NCBI RefSeq assembly: GCF_026967805.1
Contig: NZ_JAPVBG010000001.1
Span: forward strand, 945,143 to 1,009,142
Reading direction: 5' to 3'
DNA length: 64,000 bases
Origin: Blastococcus sp. VKM Ac-2987
GTDB taxonomy: Bacteria; Actinomycetota; Actinomycetes; Mycobacteriales; Geodermatophilaceae
Positions 50,985-60,107 of the stretch are shown here, piece by piece. Under the pieces are notes generated by a model. The model was not told the DNA's origin and searched no databases. It saw only the letters and a program-made list of their open reading frames with translations. The position numbers and the translations under genes were made by a program. The first letter of the stretch is position 1, and every line of letters begins with the position of its first letter.

Positions 50985-51207
50985 CCGGCTGTCCTGCGCA
51001 CCGGAGGCCGCCTCGCACGCAGCGAGGCGGCCTCCGGTTCCGTCTGGAGGGCCTCCGGGCGAGCAGCTGCCTCCACAGCCGCCGCTCCTCCCAGGCTCGC
51101 CGGACGACCGCGATCGCCGTGGCAGCCCCGGCCAGGGCGGCCAGCACACCGATCGAACCCGTGACGGCCGCCGACACGGCGGCGGTGGACGTCTCCTCGA
51201 TCGCCAC
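50920..51207 (-). CDS. Possible small one-pass membrane protein
   Basis: From GTG 51207 the product opens AIEETSTAAVSAAVTGSIGV and LAALAGAATAIAVVRRAWEE, a clear membrane helix followed by a basic stretch. After about 45 residues it runs through the WXG100 terminator in Arg/Pro-rich, unnatural sequence, so the real 3' end is doubtful. It would be the last gene of the leftward type VII row. Confidence 0.3.
   Translation of the reverse strand: MAIEETSTAAVSAAVTGSIGVLAALAGAATAIAVVRRAWEERRLWRQLLARRPSRRNRRPPRCVRGGLRCAGQPVSDRGRRPAGCRRRGRWPRPG
51000..51038. terminator. Terminator after the WXG100 gene
   Basis: A perfect 17-bp stem (51000-51016 with 51022-51038) with a 5-base loop lies 15 bases after the WXG100 stop. 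Confidence 0.85.
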
Positions 51208-51229
51208 GCCCACGGGCCGTGCACGGCGG

Positions 51230-51895
51230 TCATCCCGACCGGTCCTCCCCCTCGTCCGCGGCGGGCGCCGGGTGCAGCCGTGAACGTCCGGCGACGACCG
51301 CCACCAGGCCGGCCAGCTCCCAGACCTGCGCCGGATCCAGGCACACCCCGACGACCAGCAGCGCCTGCGTCGCACCGGGCGCGCACGCCAGCGCCACGGC
51401 CACGCCCATCCGCACGGGGTCCGCGACGACCTCCAGCCCCCGCACGGCGAGGTCGGCCAGCCCGGGCGGCGGCGGGACGGTGCGCTCGGCGACGACGCCC
51501 ACCCCGAGACCCATGTCGGTCTCGTAGGTCTCCACGTGGTGCGGCCCGGCGCCCCACCGGGCACGCACCAGCTCGGCGACGACGGCGGGGACGTCGACGT
51601 CGGGCACGACGGGCAGCGGCACGACGCTGGTCTGCACGTGCCAGTTGGCGGGCGTGCCCTCGGGCCGCGGTGCGATCACCACCCCGTGGCTGACCACACC
51701 GGCGTCGAGCATCGCCGCGCGCCACTCCATCAGCGCGCGGGTGCTCCCGGTCCGCGGCCCGGCCGGGCCGCCCGGCCAGGTGCTGCGCACCAGCCGGTCG
51801 AGGTGGTCCCGTGCCTCGTCGTCGTCCGGAAGGAGGAGCTCGGTCCAGTCGCGCGGGAGGCAGAGCTCCACCAGCCCCGAGGTGGCGACCGTCAC
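51230..51895 (-). CDS. Type VII locus protein of unknown function
   Basis: This 221-residue protein begins VATSGLVELCLPRDWTELLL with PDDDEARDHLDRLVRSTWPG. Its middle is beta-rich (SHGVVIAPRPEGTPANWHVQ), and the end includes VAVALACAPGATQALLVVGV. There is no signal peptide or clear membrane segment. GTG 51895 overlaps the stop of the large WXG-domain gene (GTGA), so it is probably its partner, perhaps a chaperone or immunity-like protein. That is inferred from position only. Confidence 0.6.
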   Translation of the reverse strand: MTVATSGLVELCLPRDWTELLLPDDDEARDHLDRLVRSTWPGGPAGPRTGSTRALMEWRAAMLDAGVVSHGVVIAPRPEGTPANWHVQTSVVPLPVVPDVDVPAVVAELVRARWGAGPHHVETYETDMGLGVGVVAERTVPPPPGLADLAVRGLEVVADPVRMGVAVALACAPGATQALLVVGVCLDPAQVWELAGLVAVVAGRSRLHPAPAADEGEDRSG

Positions 51896-53139
51896 CGCAC
51901 CACGCTCGGCTGCCGGGTGAGCGAGCGGTCCCAGAGCCAGGTGCCCTCCGACCGGATCGGGTCCCCGGCCGCGACGGTGCGGGCCAGCCCGGCCTGGTTG
52001 ACCTTGTACCGCGCCACCCGCCAGAGCAGCTCGGTCTCGCCCATCCGGTAGCTGGTGCTGCGGGCCAGCTGGAACCAGCTCGCCGCCGTCTCGGTCGGCG
52101 GGCCGAAGAGCTGCGTCCGCCCCGCCGCGCCGCCGGCCACCGAGGCGCTGCTGCCGGTGCGGGCCGCCGCGACCACCTGGCTCCCCACCTTCAGCGCGCC
52201 GAACCCGAGGGCCACCCCCGCGGCGTCCATGAGCACCGTGCCGTCGGTGAGCGCCTCCGTGAAGCTGCCCGTGTCCCCGACCGCGGTCAGGTAGTGGAAC
52301 CCCGTCGACACCAGCCCCAGCACCAGGGCGGGGCCCGCCAGGAACTGCAGGCCGGGGACGAAGGCGAGGAAACCGCACGCGGTGCTGAGGAGGCTCGTGA
52401 CGTCGCCGATCAGGTCCAGCAACGGTGCGAGCCCGTCCAGCCCTTCGAGGATCCAGTCGTCGACGTCGTGCGCGAACTCCTGGATCTCGGCGAGCGCCTC
52501 TCCGACGTCCTCGGCGAGCCCCGCCCAGAAGCCGGGCTCGTCCGGGGCGATGTCGATGGCCCGCTGCAGCCGGCCGGCCGCGTCCTGGCCGGCCTGCTCG
52601 TAGCCGGCGAGGAGGGCGCGGGCCTCCCCGGCGATCCGCTCGACCTCCGCGTCGGCCGTTCCCGCCGCCCGCCCCGCGGCCGCCCGGGCCCGGAGCCGCT
52701 CGGACTCGGCGGCGGCCTGCTCCGGCGTCGGCGGCGCGGCATCCGGGTCCGGAGCCGGAGCCGGAGCGGCGGCCGGGATGGCTGCGTAGGTGGCGTGCGC
52801 CGACTGCGCGCGCCGCACCGCGGCCGCGTGCTCGGCCTCCAGGGCCAGGGCGCGGCGCCGGCCGGCGTGCATGGTCTCCAGCCAGTCGTGCAGCGTGCGG
52901 CTCGCCTCGTCGAACGAGCGGGCCGCGGTCTGCACCTTGGGCCGGAACTCGTCGGACAGCAGGTTCCGGAAGGCGATGGCCGCCGAGCCGCGCCACTCGC
53001 CGTCCGCAGCTCCGGTGAGCACCTCGGCGATCCGCTCGAGCACCTGGGCCGCCCCGGTGACGCCGGCGGCCACCTGCCCGGCGACCGCCACGTCCCCGGG
53101 GGCGGGGTCGAACCCCAGCGAGGGGAACCGGCCGCTCAT
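51892..53139 (-). CDS. WXG100-domain protein with hydrophobic centre, putative type VII substrate
   Basis: This 415-residue protein has an N-terminal helical domain (about 10-115) with GEWRGSAAIAFRNLLSDEFR, a W-x-G-like turn, then an Ala/Pro hinge and coiled helices (QAAAESERLRARAAAGRAAG). A hydrophobic region (about 245-300, LLDLIGDVTSLLSTACGFLA, GPALVLGLVSTGFHYLTAVG) precedes a basic C-terminus. This is the layout of large type VII secreted proteins of the T7SS-toxin/TPR-less type. No toxin domain is recognised. ATG 53139 overlaps the next small gene's stop. Confidence 0.7.
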   Translation of the reverse strand: MSGRFPSLGFDPAPGDVAVAGQVAAGVTGAAQVLERIAEVLTGAADGEWRGSAAIAFRNLLSDEFRPKVQTAARSFDEASRTLHDWLETMHAGRRRALALEAEHAAAVRRAQSAHATYAAIPAAAPAPAPDPDAAPPTPEQAAAESERLRARAAAGRAAGTADAEVERIAGEARALLAGYEQAGQDAAGRLQRAIDIAPDEPGFWAGLAEDVGEALAEIQEFAHDVDDWILEGLDGLAPLLDLIGDVTSLLSTACGFLAFVPGLQFLAGPALVLGLVSTGFHYLTAVGDTGSFTEALTDGTVLMDAAGVALGFGALKVGSQVVAAARTGSSASVAGGAAGRTQLFGPPTETAASWFQLARSTSYRMGETELLWRVARYKVNQAGLARTVAAGDPIRSEGTWLWDRSLTRQPSVVR

Positions 53140-53432
53140 CGCCCGCCCGCGTCCCGCAGCGCGGCGCTGAGCGACACGTCGGCCTCGCGGAAGGCCGCGG
53201 CGACGGAGTCGAGGGCCTCGGCGGCGTCCGCGGCGAAGCCGCCCAGCCTGCCGATGCCGTAGGCCCACTCGTCGCCGAACTCGTCCATCCGCCGGGCGAG
53301 GGCCGGCGCACCCATCGCGGCTCCGGACACCTCGCGCATCTCCCGCGCGGGCTGCTCCAGGAGGTCCCGGATGCCGAGGAGGTCGGACCGGACGCGGGCC
53401 AGGACCGCTCCGTCGATGTACAGGTCGCTCAC
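53136..53432 (-). CDS. WXG100-like helical protein
   Basis: This 98-residue protein has two helices: LYIDGAVLARVRSDLLGIRD and DEWAYGIGRLGGFAADAAEA, with LSAALRDAGGR at the end. The size and helix pattern match ESAT-6-like partners. It overlaps the large WXG-domain gene, so the two are likely secreted as a pair by the adjacent EccC ATPase. Confidence 0.7.
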   Translation of the reverse strand: MSDLYIDGAVLARVRSDLLGIRDLLEQPAREMREVSGAAMGAPALARRMDEFGDEWAYGIGRLGGFAADAAEALDSVAAAFREADVSLSAALRDAGGR

Positions 53433-53537
53433 TCCGGCCTCCGCCTCTCCGCCGTCTCCGGCCCGCTCACGCTAGAGGGATCGGAGAGGGTCGACGGCCG
53501 TTGTCCACAGGCCCCGGCCGGACCCCTCGCCGCCCGG

Positions 53538-56500
53538 TCAGGCGACGTCCGGCGGGGTGGGGACGGCGATGGTCCGCAGCACGCCGTCGCCCAGGTGCAG
53601 CAGCCCCCGCCCCGGCCGCACCGGCCCGCCGACGGCGCTGCGCGGCAGCCGGACGCCGATCAGGTCGCCGTCGGTGCCGCCCTGCGGCGAGAGCAGCAGC
53701 CCCTGCCGCGCCTTGCGCACGTCCACCTGCCACCCGGAGAGGCCGGTGCAGATGCCGTCGGCGCTGCCGGCGAGCACCAGGCTCCGCCCGGGCGGCCCGG
53801 CGCCGGTCGCCACCCCGCGGAACACCTCGCCGGCCGGGCAGTCGCGGAGCACGTCGCCGTCGTCGAGCAGCAGGACCAGCGGGCGCCCGGGGTCGGCGGT
53901 GAGCAGCTCCCGCCACAGCGCGGCCGGTGCGGCGGCGTCCGTCACCACCGCGACGACGCCGGGGCGCCCGGCCAGGGCCCGCAGCGGCGACTCCTTCGGC
54001 GCGCCCACCACGATCGGTGCACCCTGCCGCAGCAGCGACTCCGCCATGACCGCCAGCACCGAGCTCCGGCCCGACCGCGCCGGCCCGGCGACCACGAACG
54101 CCCGGCCGCCGCCCAGCAGGTCCGGGCCGGCGACGGCCAGCTCGTCACCACCGACCCCGACCAGCGCGGGACCCGGCCCGGGGACCGCCGGGCGCATCGC
54201 CCACGCCGTGTCGAAGGAGATCCGGGACGGCAGCGCGTCGACGCGGAACGGGCGGGCCGACCGGGGCAGCAGGGCGTCCCGCACGTGCGCGGCCTTGGCG
54301 ATCTCGGCGAGCGCCGCCGCCTGGCCCTTCCCCGACCCGTCGTCGGTCAGCAGCGCCACCTGCGTCTCGACGGCACCGTCGACGGCGACCCCCCGCCCGG
54401 GCGGGAGCACGCCGGGTACCTGCCGGCCGGCGACGCCGACCAGCGGGTAGTCGCCCCGGTCGGCCAGCCGGAGGACCAGCTTGCTGTCGGTCAGCGAGGC
54501 CAGCCGCGCGGTGCCCAGGGACCGGTCACCGGTCAGCACGACGGAGATGCCGGCCGACGCCCCCTCGCGCACGAGGGTCAGCAGGACGTCGGTGAGCCGC
54601 CCGCCGTCGACCTCGCCGAGACCGGGGGTGAAGCCCTCCCACCGGTCGACCAGCAGCAGCACGTGCGGCAGCCGCTGGTCGGCCGGAGCCGAGCCGCGCT
54701 GCTCGGTGATGTCGGCGAAGCCGCCCTCGGAGAGCAGCTGCTGCCGGCGCTCCAGCTCCCGGGCGAGCCGGTCGAGCAGCCGGGCGGCGCGCTCGGTCTG
54801 GGCGCGGGGGACGACCGCACCGCAGTGCGGCAGGTCGGCCAGGGGCAGCAGCGCACCGTTGCCGCAGTCGAGCGCGTAGAGGTGCACGTCGCGGGTCGAG
54901 CACCGCGTACCGACCGCCCCGGCCAGCGTCCGCAGCAGCTGGGACCGGCCGCTCCGGGGCGACCCGATGACCAGCAGGTGCCCGTCGGTCGCGGGGTCGA
55001 AGACGGCGGTCCGGCGCTCCTGCCGGGCCGGCAGGTCCTGCAGCCCGTAGGGCAGCCGGAGAGGCGCCGTCCCGTCCTCGTCCAGATCGCCGGCCAGGAG
55101 CCGGTCGGGCAGCGCCGCCAGCCACGGGCTGCGCTGCACCGGCACCGCCTCGGCGACGGCGGCGTCGCGCACCGCCGCCACGAGCACCGACAGGTCGGTG
55201 ACCTCCACGTCGTCCCGCGGGCCCGCGACGGCCGGCCGCCGCGGTGCGGGGTACCCGAGCTGGTGCCAGCCCACCGGGACGGCGGACGGCGCGGCGGCTC
55301 CCGCGCCCTGCCCCGGACGGCGGCCACCGATCCGGCCGGCCTGGAACGGCACCAGCGCGCCGTGGCCGAGCCGGGCGAACCCGCGCCCCGGAGCGGACTT
55401 GGGGATCCGCGCGGCGTCGGAGGCGTCCAGCACGTCGCTGCTGTCCGCGCCGTCGGTGACCCGCAGCGAGATGCGCAGGTTGGTGTTCGCCCGGATCTCC
55501 GGGGACACCACCCCGCTGGGCCGCTGGGTGGCCAGCAGCAGGTGGATGCCGAGCGACCGGCCGCGCTGGGCGATGCCGACCAGCCCGGCCACGAAGTCGG
55601 GCAGCTCCCGCGCCAGGGAGGCGAACTCGTCGATGACGATCAGCAGCCGCGGCAGCGGCGGGGCGCCGGGCTCGCGCGCCTGCAGGTCCTGGTAGTCCTC
55701 GATGTCCTTGACGCCGGCCGCGGCCAGCCGGTGCTCGCGGTACCTCAGCTCCGCGCCCAGCGAGGTGAGCGCCCGCTCGACGAGGTGGGCGTCGAGGTCG
55801 GTGACCATGCCGACGGTGTGCGGCAGGTGCACGCAGTCCTTGAAGGCGCTGCCGCCCTTGTAGTCGACCAGCACCAGGTTGAGGGCGTCCGGGCGGTTGG
55901 CCACCGCCAGGGAGGCGATCATCGTCTGCAGCAGCTCGGACTTCCCCGCCCCGGTGGTGCCCGCGACCAGCCCGTGCGGGCCGTCGGTGCGCAGGTCGAG
56001 GTCGAACGGCCCGTGCAGCCCCGCGCCGACCACCATGAGCGTGGACCGCCCCGACAGCTGCCAGCGCGCGCGGATGCCGTCGACGGTGGGGGGCTCCAGC
56101 CCGAGGACGTCGAGCAGCCGCACGCTGTCGGGCAGCACGGCGTCGTCGTCGGCGAGGCTGACGTCGCGCAGCGGCGCGAGCGCGCGGGCCGCCCGCTCGG
56201 CGAGCTCGCCCGCCACCGGTTCGGCGAGCACGGCGGGCACCGGGTCGGAGCCGCTGCGGCGGATCGACAGCGTGGCCCCACCGTCCGGGTCGAGCACCGC
56301 CGTCGCGGTGGCCGCCTCGGGCAGGAACCGCTCCTCCTCGTCGGCGCACACCGCGTAGACGCCGACCGCCGGACCGTCCTGCAGCACCTGGGCCAGGCCG
56401 GGGACGGCCCGGAGCAGGCGGAAGCCGTGCACCACCAGCACGTGCGCGGGGAAGGACTCCGGCAGCACCCGCCCGGCGCCGGTCGTCGTCACCTCGCGCC

Positions 56501-57893
56501 GCGCCTTGACCAGGGCGGTCAGCTCCGCCACCCGTGCGGACACCGTCTCGGGATCGTTGCCGACGGACGCCACCGGCCCCTCCCCGTCGGCCGGGCGGGC
56601 GTGCGGCAGCCAGCGCACCCAGTTCCAGTCGGTGCGGGCCGACGGCGCGAGGACGGTCAGCCCGAGGTCCCGCGGCGGGTGGTGGACCGCCAGCTGCAGC
56701 ACCACCCAGCGCAGCAGCCCGGCCAGCGGCTCGGCGGGGCCGGCGAGGCCCACGACGCCGGCCTCGCGCAGCGGCACGACCGCGGGCACCGCCCGCACGG
56801 TCCGCGGCTCCTGCGGCTCGTCGCGCGCGGAGCGGTCGGTGACCACCACCTGCGCGGGGAGGTCCGCCGACCCGAGCCGGAGGTCGAGCGCATCGGGGTC
56901 GGTGCGGCGCCGCTCCCACAGCCGCCGGCCGGGCAGGACCGCGGTGAGCAGGGCCGTGGCGGGATCGGGGTGGGCGGCGCGCCGGCGGGTGGTCTCCTCG
57001 GCCACCGCCGTCCCGATCCGCTCCAGTGCGCGGGCCAGCTGCCGCGCGTGCTCCGCGCGGGCGAGCCGCGCCTCGCGGGCGCCCTGCCGGCGGTCGGCGA
57101 CGGCGTTGGCGACCATCATCACCGGGCCGGCGACGGCGAGGACCAGGTACAGCGGTGAGCGCAGGACGACGGCCAGCACGACCCCGACGGCCAGCGGCGA
57201 CAGGATCATGACCAGCGGGAACCGGCGCGGCTCCCGGGCCCGGGGCTCCGGCGGCAGCTCGACGCGGACCTCCCGCTCCGACGGCAGGATGCGTGGCGCC
57301 CGGACGAACGCCCGGGCCCCGGGGCCGGCCGGCTCGACGGCGGCGTCGGCCACCGGTGCCGGCCCGATGACCAGCCGGGTGTCGCCGAGCTGCACCAGCT
57401 GCCCGGGCCCGACCGCGGCCCCGGGCTCGTCCTCGGGCACCGGCTCGCCGTCCAGCAGCGTGCCGTTGGCCGAGCCGAGGTCGCGCAGGGTCGCGCCGTC
57501 GGCGCCCACCCGCAGCAGCGCGTGGCGGCGGGACATGGCCCGGTCGGCGAACCCGAGGGCGCCGCTGCGGCCGAGCTCGTGGTCGCCCATCGGCAGCTCG
57601 GCGACCAGCCCGCTGCCCGGGCCGCTCACCACGCGCAGCTGCCACCCGCGCGGGGGCCGGGACACGTCCGGCGGGGCGGACAGGTGCACCACCGCGCCGT
57701 CGACCAGCGGGCTGTCCCCCACCGGCCGGTCGTCGTCGAGCCGCTCGCCGGCGACCCAGATCCCCTCGGCCGGCCGGCCGGTGACCCGGCCCAGCTCCGC
57801 AGCCACCCGGCCGACCGGCAGGTCGTCGTCCACGTCGACGGCGACGTCGAGCAGGGCTCCGTCGCCCTGCCCGACGCTCACCTGGACGCGCAC
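53538..57893 (-). CDS. eccC: EccC-type type VII secretion ATPase with ubiquitin-like and FHA domains
   Basis: This 1451-residue protein has a ubiquitin-like start (about 1-72), an FHA domain (about 95-175, ADRAMSRRHALLRVGADGAT and LGSANGTLLDGEPVP), two membrane helices (about 225-265), and three FtsK-like ATPase modules. Walker A motifs are GTTGAGKSELLQTMIASLA (about 648), GSPRSGRSQLLRTLAG (about 978) and GPARSGRSSVLAVMAESLL (about 1268). Only the first keeps Lys; the others have Arg, as in degenerate EccC modules 2 and 3. Walker B of module 1 is LLIVIDEFASLA. It is the motor for WXG100 export. The N-terminal FHA fusion is like Firmicutes/actinobacterial EssC-type variants. Confidence 0.93.
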   Translation of the reverse strand: MRVQVSVGQGDGALLDVAVDVDDDLPVGRVAAELGRVTGRPAEGIWVAGERLDDDRPVGDSPLVDGAVVHLSAPPDVSRPPRGWQLRVVSGPGSGLVAELPMGDHELGRSGALGFADRAMSRRHALLRVGADGATLRDLGSANGTLLDGEPVPEDEPGAAVGPGQLVQLGDTRLVIGPAPVADAAVEPAGPGARAFVRAPRILPSEREVRVELPPEPRAREPRRFPLVMILSPLAVGVVLAVVLRSPLYLVLAVAGPVMMVANAVADRRQGAREARLARAEHARQLARALERIGTAVAEETTRRRAAHPDPATALLTAVLPGRRLWERRRTDPDALDLRLGSADLPAQVVVTDRSARDEPQEPRTVRAVPAVVPLREAGVVGLAGPAEPLAGLLRWVVLQLAVHHPPRDLGLTVLAPSARTDWNWVRWLPHARPADGEGPVASVGNDPETVSARVAELTALVKARREVTTTGAGRVLPESFPAHVLVVHGFRLLRAVPGLAQVLQDGPAVGVYAVCADEEERFLPEAATATAVLDPDGGATLSIRRSGSDPVPAVLAEPVAGELAERAARALAPLRDVSLADDDAVLPDSVRLLDVLGLEPPTVDGIRARWQLSGRSTLMVVGAGLHGPFDLDLRTDGPHGLVAGTTGAGKSELLQTMIASLAVANRPDALNLVLVDYKGGSAFKDCVHLPHTVGMVTDLDAHLVERALTSLGAELRYREHRLAAAGVKDIEDYQDLQAREPGAPPLPRLLIVIDEFASLARELPDFVAGLVGIAQRGRSLGIHLLLATQRPSGVVSPEIRANTNLRISLRVTDGADSSDVLDASDAARIPKSAPGRGFARLGHGALVPFQAGRIGGRRPGQGAGAAAPSAVPVGWHQLGYPAPRRPAVAGPRDDVEVTDLSVLVAAVRDAAVAEAVPVQRSPWLAALPDRLLAGDLDEDGTAPLRLPYGLQDLPARQERRTAVFDPATDGHLLVIGSPRSGRSQLLRTLAGAVGTRCSTRDVHLYALDCGNGALLPLADLPHCGAVVPRAQTERAARLLDRLARELERRQQLLSEGGFADITEQRGSAPADQRLPHVLLLVDRWEGFTPGLGEVDGGRLTDVLLTLVREGASAGISVVLTGDRSLGTARLASLTDSKLVLRLADRGDYPLVGVAGRQVPGVLPPGRGVAVDGAVETQVALLTDDGSGKGQAAALAEIAKAAHVRDALLPRSARPFRVDALPSRISFDTAWAMRPAVPGPGPALVGVGGDELAVAGPDLLGGGRAFVVAGPARSGRSSVLAVMAESLLRQGAPIVVGAPKESPLRALAGRPGVVAVVTDAAAPAALWRELLTADPGRPLVLLLDDGDVLRDCPAGEVFRGVATGAGPPGRSLVLAGSADGICTGLSGWQVDVRKARQGLLLSPQGGTDGDLIGVRLPRSAVGGPVRPGRGLLHLGDGVLRTIAVPTPPDVA

Positions 57894-58087
57894 GCGCCAC
57901 CCCTCGCCGGTCCCGCCCGCCCCGTGCCCGGCCCCGCCGGGAGGAGCGGCCCATCCCGGGACGGTCCGCCGGTGAGGGGTCCGCCGGGGCCGGATGCCGC
58001 GGGAACGCTAGACGGACGCGCCGGTTCCGGTCCATCGGCGCCTGTGGACATCCCCGGTCGGGGGACACCCCGGCACCCGGGCGGGGG

Positions 58088-58399
58088 TCAGCTCGCGGTC
58101 TGCACCTCGAAGTGCACGAAGGAGACGCCGCCGGTGGCGAAGTTGGCGAGGTCCGCGCCGGCGGCCCGCCCCTCGGGCGAGGTGAGCGCCTGCCCCATCG
58201 CCGCCTCGGAGTCGAAATCCAGCTCGGCGACCAGGTAGGGCGCCGGCTGGGCCGGGTCCATCGCCTGGCCGTGCCCGAAGGTGAGCCGGACCAGCCCGGG
58301 CTGCTTCAGCGCCAGCGGGGTGTGGGTCTCCCGGTAGTAGGAGTCGAACGCCGCCGGGTCCTCGGGCGTCCCGTAGCTGACCACCAGCCTGTGCACCAT
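58088..58399 (-). CDS. EthD-family protein
   Basis: This 103-residue protein begins MVHRLVVSYGTPEDPAAFDS with YYRETHTPLALKQPGLVRLT, the EthD/ferredoxin-like ab-barrel pattern with a conserved His in the YxxxHxPL block. It ends FATGGVSFVHFEVQTAS. EthD-like proteins assist ether or ring-compound breakdown or act as dimeric isomerases. It stands alone, 88 bases from the quinone oxidoreductase gene, and may be co-transcribed with it. Confidence 0.85.
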   Translation of the reverse strand: MVHRLVVSYGTPEDPAAFDSYYRETHTPLALKQPGLVRLTFGHGQAMDPAQPAPYLVAELDFDSEAAMGQALTSPEGRAAGADLANFATGGVSFVHFEVQTAS

Positions 58400-58487
58400 C
58401 TCGCCGCACCTCCCGATCCGCCGGGCTCCGCTGCCCGGGCCGTCCCTGCACCCAACCAGGGAGGAGGCGTGCCCCGCGACCGGTCGG

Positions 58488-59423
58488 TCAGAAGGTCAGC
58501 ACCAGCCGGCCGCGCACGCCGCCGGCCTCGAGCACCCGGTGCGCCTCGGCGGCCTGCTCGGCCGGGAAGGTGCGCGCGACGCGGAGCGTGACCGTGCCCT
58601 CCTCGACCTGCTGCCGCAGCCGGTCGAGCGCCGCGCGGTCGGTGGCCACCTTCCGGACGAGGGTCGGGAAGAACCGCAGCCCGCGCTCGCCGTTCCCGCG
58701 GTAGCCGCGCACGGTGGCCACCGCTCCCCCGTCCCGGACGGCGGGCAGCACCTGCGCGTCCTGCACCGAGCCGTCGGCGAGCCCGTCCACGCCGTCGGGG
58801 AAGTGCTCCCGGATCCGGTCGGCGACGTCCTCGCCGCGGCGGACCACGACGTCGGCGCCCAGCCCGCGGACGAGCTCCTCGTCCGCCTCCGAGGCGTCGG
58901 CCACCACGGTGAGCCCGTCGGCCTTGGCCAGCTGGACCACGTAGCCGCCGTAGGCGCCCGCCGCGCCGGTCACCGCGAGCACCTGCCCCGGCTGCAGGCC
59001 CATTAGGTCCAGCGAGAGCCGGGCGGTGAGCCCGTTCATCGGCAGCGTCGAGGCGGCCACGGCGTCGGTGCCCGCGGGCGCCCGGACCACCGAGTCGCCG
59101 GGCAGCACCTTCTCCTCGCGGTAGGCCCCGTACGGGCCGGACGGGACGACGATGCCCATCGCCAGGTCGCCGACGACGAGGTGCGCCACGCCCTCGCCGA
59201 CCTCGGTGACCGTGCCGGCGACGTCCATGCCGGGCACCCACGGTGGGGTCTTCACCGGGTCCCGCTCGGCGTAGGCCCCGGAGCGGGCGTGCGTGTCGGT
59301 CGGGCTGACCGCGGCCGCCTCGACCCGGAGCCGCACCTGGCCCGGGCCCAGGGGCTCGGGCTCCACCTCGACGATGTGCAACGCCTCCGGCCCGCCGAAC
59401 TCGGTCACTCCCGCTGCACGCAT
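58488..59423 (-). CDS. Quinone oxidoreductase-like medium-chain dehydrogenase
   Basis: This 311-residue protein of the zinc-independent MDR group begins MRAAGVTEFGGPEALHIVEV, has SPTDTHARSGAYAERDPVKT, PWVPGMDVAGTVTEVGEGVA and the NADPH fold AVTGAAGAYGGYVVQLAKAD. No structural-zinc Cys cluster is present. It probably reduces quinones or enoyl compounds with NADPH. It is divergent from the ribbon-helix-helix gene; three operator-like repeats fill the 98-base gap, so it may be under that regulator. Confidence 0.88.
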   Translation of the reverse strand: MRAAGVTEFGGPEALHIVEVEPEPLGPGQVRLRVEAAAVSPTDTHARSGAYAERDPVKTPPWVPGMDVAGTVTEVGEGVAHLVVGDLAMGIVVPSGPYGAYREEKVLPGDSVVRAPAGTDAVAASTLPMNGLTARLSLDLMGLQPGQVLAVTGAAGAYGGYVVQLAKADGLTVVADASEADEELVRGLGADVVVRRGEDVADRIREHFPDGVDGLADGSVQDAQVLPAVRDGGAVATVRGYRGNGERGLRFFPTLVRKVATDRAALDRLRQQVEEGTVTLRVARTFPAEQAAEAHRVLEAGGVRGRLVLTF

Positions 59424-59465
59424 GCCTCCTGCCTACACGCTTCCGCCGACGGACGGGCGCGGCGG

Positions 59466-59523
59466 CACTGTGGTGTCATCAGACCTTGCGTATGACACCA
59501 CTGTGGCGTCACAGTGGTGTCAT
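59466..59523. promoter_or_regulatory. Three copies of a GTGGTGTCAT operator
   Basis: CACTGTGGTGTCAT lies at 59466-59479, the inverted copy ATGACACCACTGTG at 59492-59505, and CACAGTGGTGTCAT at 59510-59523, overlapping the ATG at 59522. The first two form a 10-bp inverted repeat with a 12-base spacer. These are probable binding sites of the ribbon-helix-helix protein encoded just downstream. Confidence 0.75.
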
Positions 59524-60025
59524 GGACCTCACCCCCTTCGTCGAGCAGCTGCGCCGGGACCTCCTCACGGCTGCCGAGGCCGGTGGCGAGGAGTCCCGAG
59601 CCCTGGCGGAGCGGCTGACCGCCTCGCTGGAGTCCTCCGTCCGCCTGGCGCTGCTCAGCGCGCTCTCCCAGGCGGCCGAGGAGATCACCGGCCAGCTCGC
59701 CCCCGGCACCGTGGACGTGCGGCTCCGCGGCAGCGACCTCGGCTTCGCCGTCACCCACCCGCCGGCCGAGCCGCCCACCGGCACCCCAGCCCCCGAGCCC
59801 GCCGTCGACCTGGACGAGGGCAGCACGCTGCGGATCACGCTGCGGCTCCCCGAGCAGCTCAAGGCCCGCGTGGACGAGGCGGCCGCCCGCCTCGGCGTCT
59901 CGGTGAACACCTGGCTGGTCCGGGCCGTCGCCACCGCGGCGGAGCCCGGCCCGCGCCCGTCGTCCGACACCCGCCGCGGCCGCTGGTCCGGCGGCGGCTC
60001 CCAGTACACCGGCTGGGCGCGCTAG
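59522..60025 (+). CDS. Ribbon-helix-helix DNA-binding protein
   Basis: This 167-residue protein has an N-terminal helical part (FVEQLRRDLLTAAEAGGEES, then ALSQAAEEITGQLAPG), a Pro-rich linker, and a C-terminal ribbon-helix-helix: LRITLRLPEQLKARVDEAAA and RLGVSVNTWLVRAVATAA, as in Arc/MetJ-type regulators and antitoxins. ATG 59522 overlaps the third operator copy, implying tight autoregulation. No toxin gene adjoins it, so a transcription factor for the DUF4097/ABC operon downstream and the quinone oxidoreductase upstream is more likely. Confidence 0.75.
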   Translation: MDLTPFVEQLRRDLLTAAEAGGEESRALAERLTASLESSVRLALLSALSQAAEEITGQLAPGTVDVRLRGSDLGFAVTHPPAEPPTGTPAPEPAVDLDEGSTLRITLRLPEQLKARVDEAAARLGVSVNTWLVRAVATAAEPGPRPSSDTRRGRWSGGGSQYTGWAR

Positions 60026-60107
60026 CCCCGCGCCCTCCCCGCTCCGCACCACGACCCCGGCCGACCGGCCCGGGGGCACCCACCCCTGCCCCGAGGAGGG
60101 CGCAGCC

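Noticed and set aside
53595-57158. An 1187-codon plus-strand frame opposite eccC
   Set aside because: Antisense shadow caused by high GC; His/Arg/Gln/Pro/Gly-rich without domains, while the minus strand has clear EccC motifs.
54526-58068. An 1180-codon minus-strand frame overlapping eccC
   Set aside because: Same strand, other frame; Arg/Ala/Gly-rich composition and no motif.
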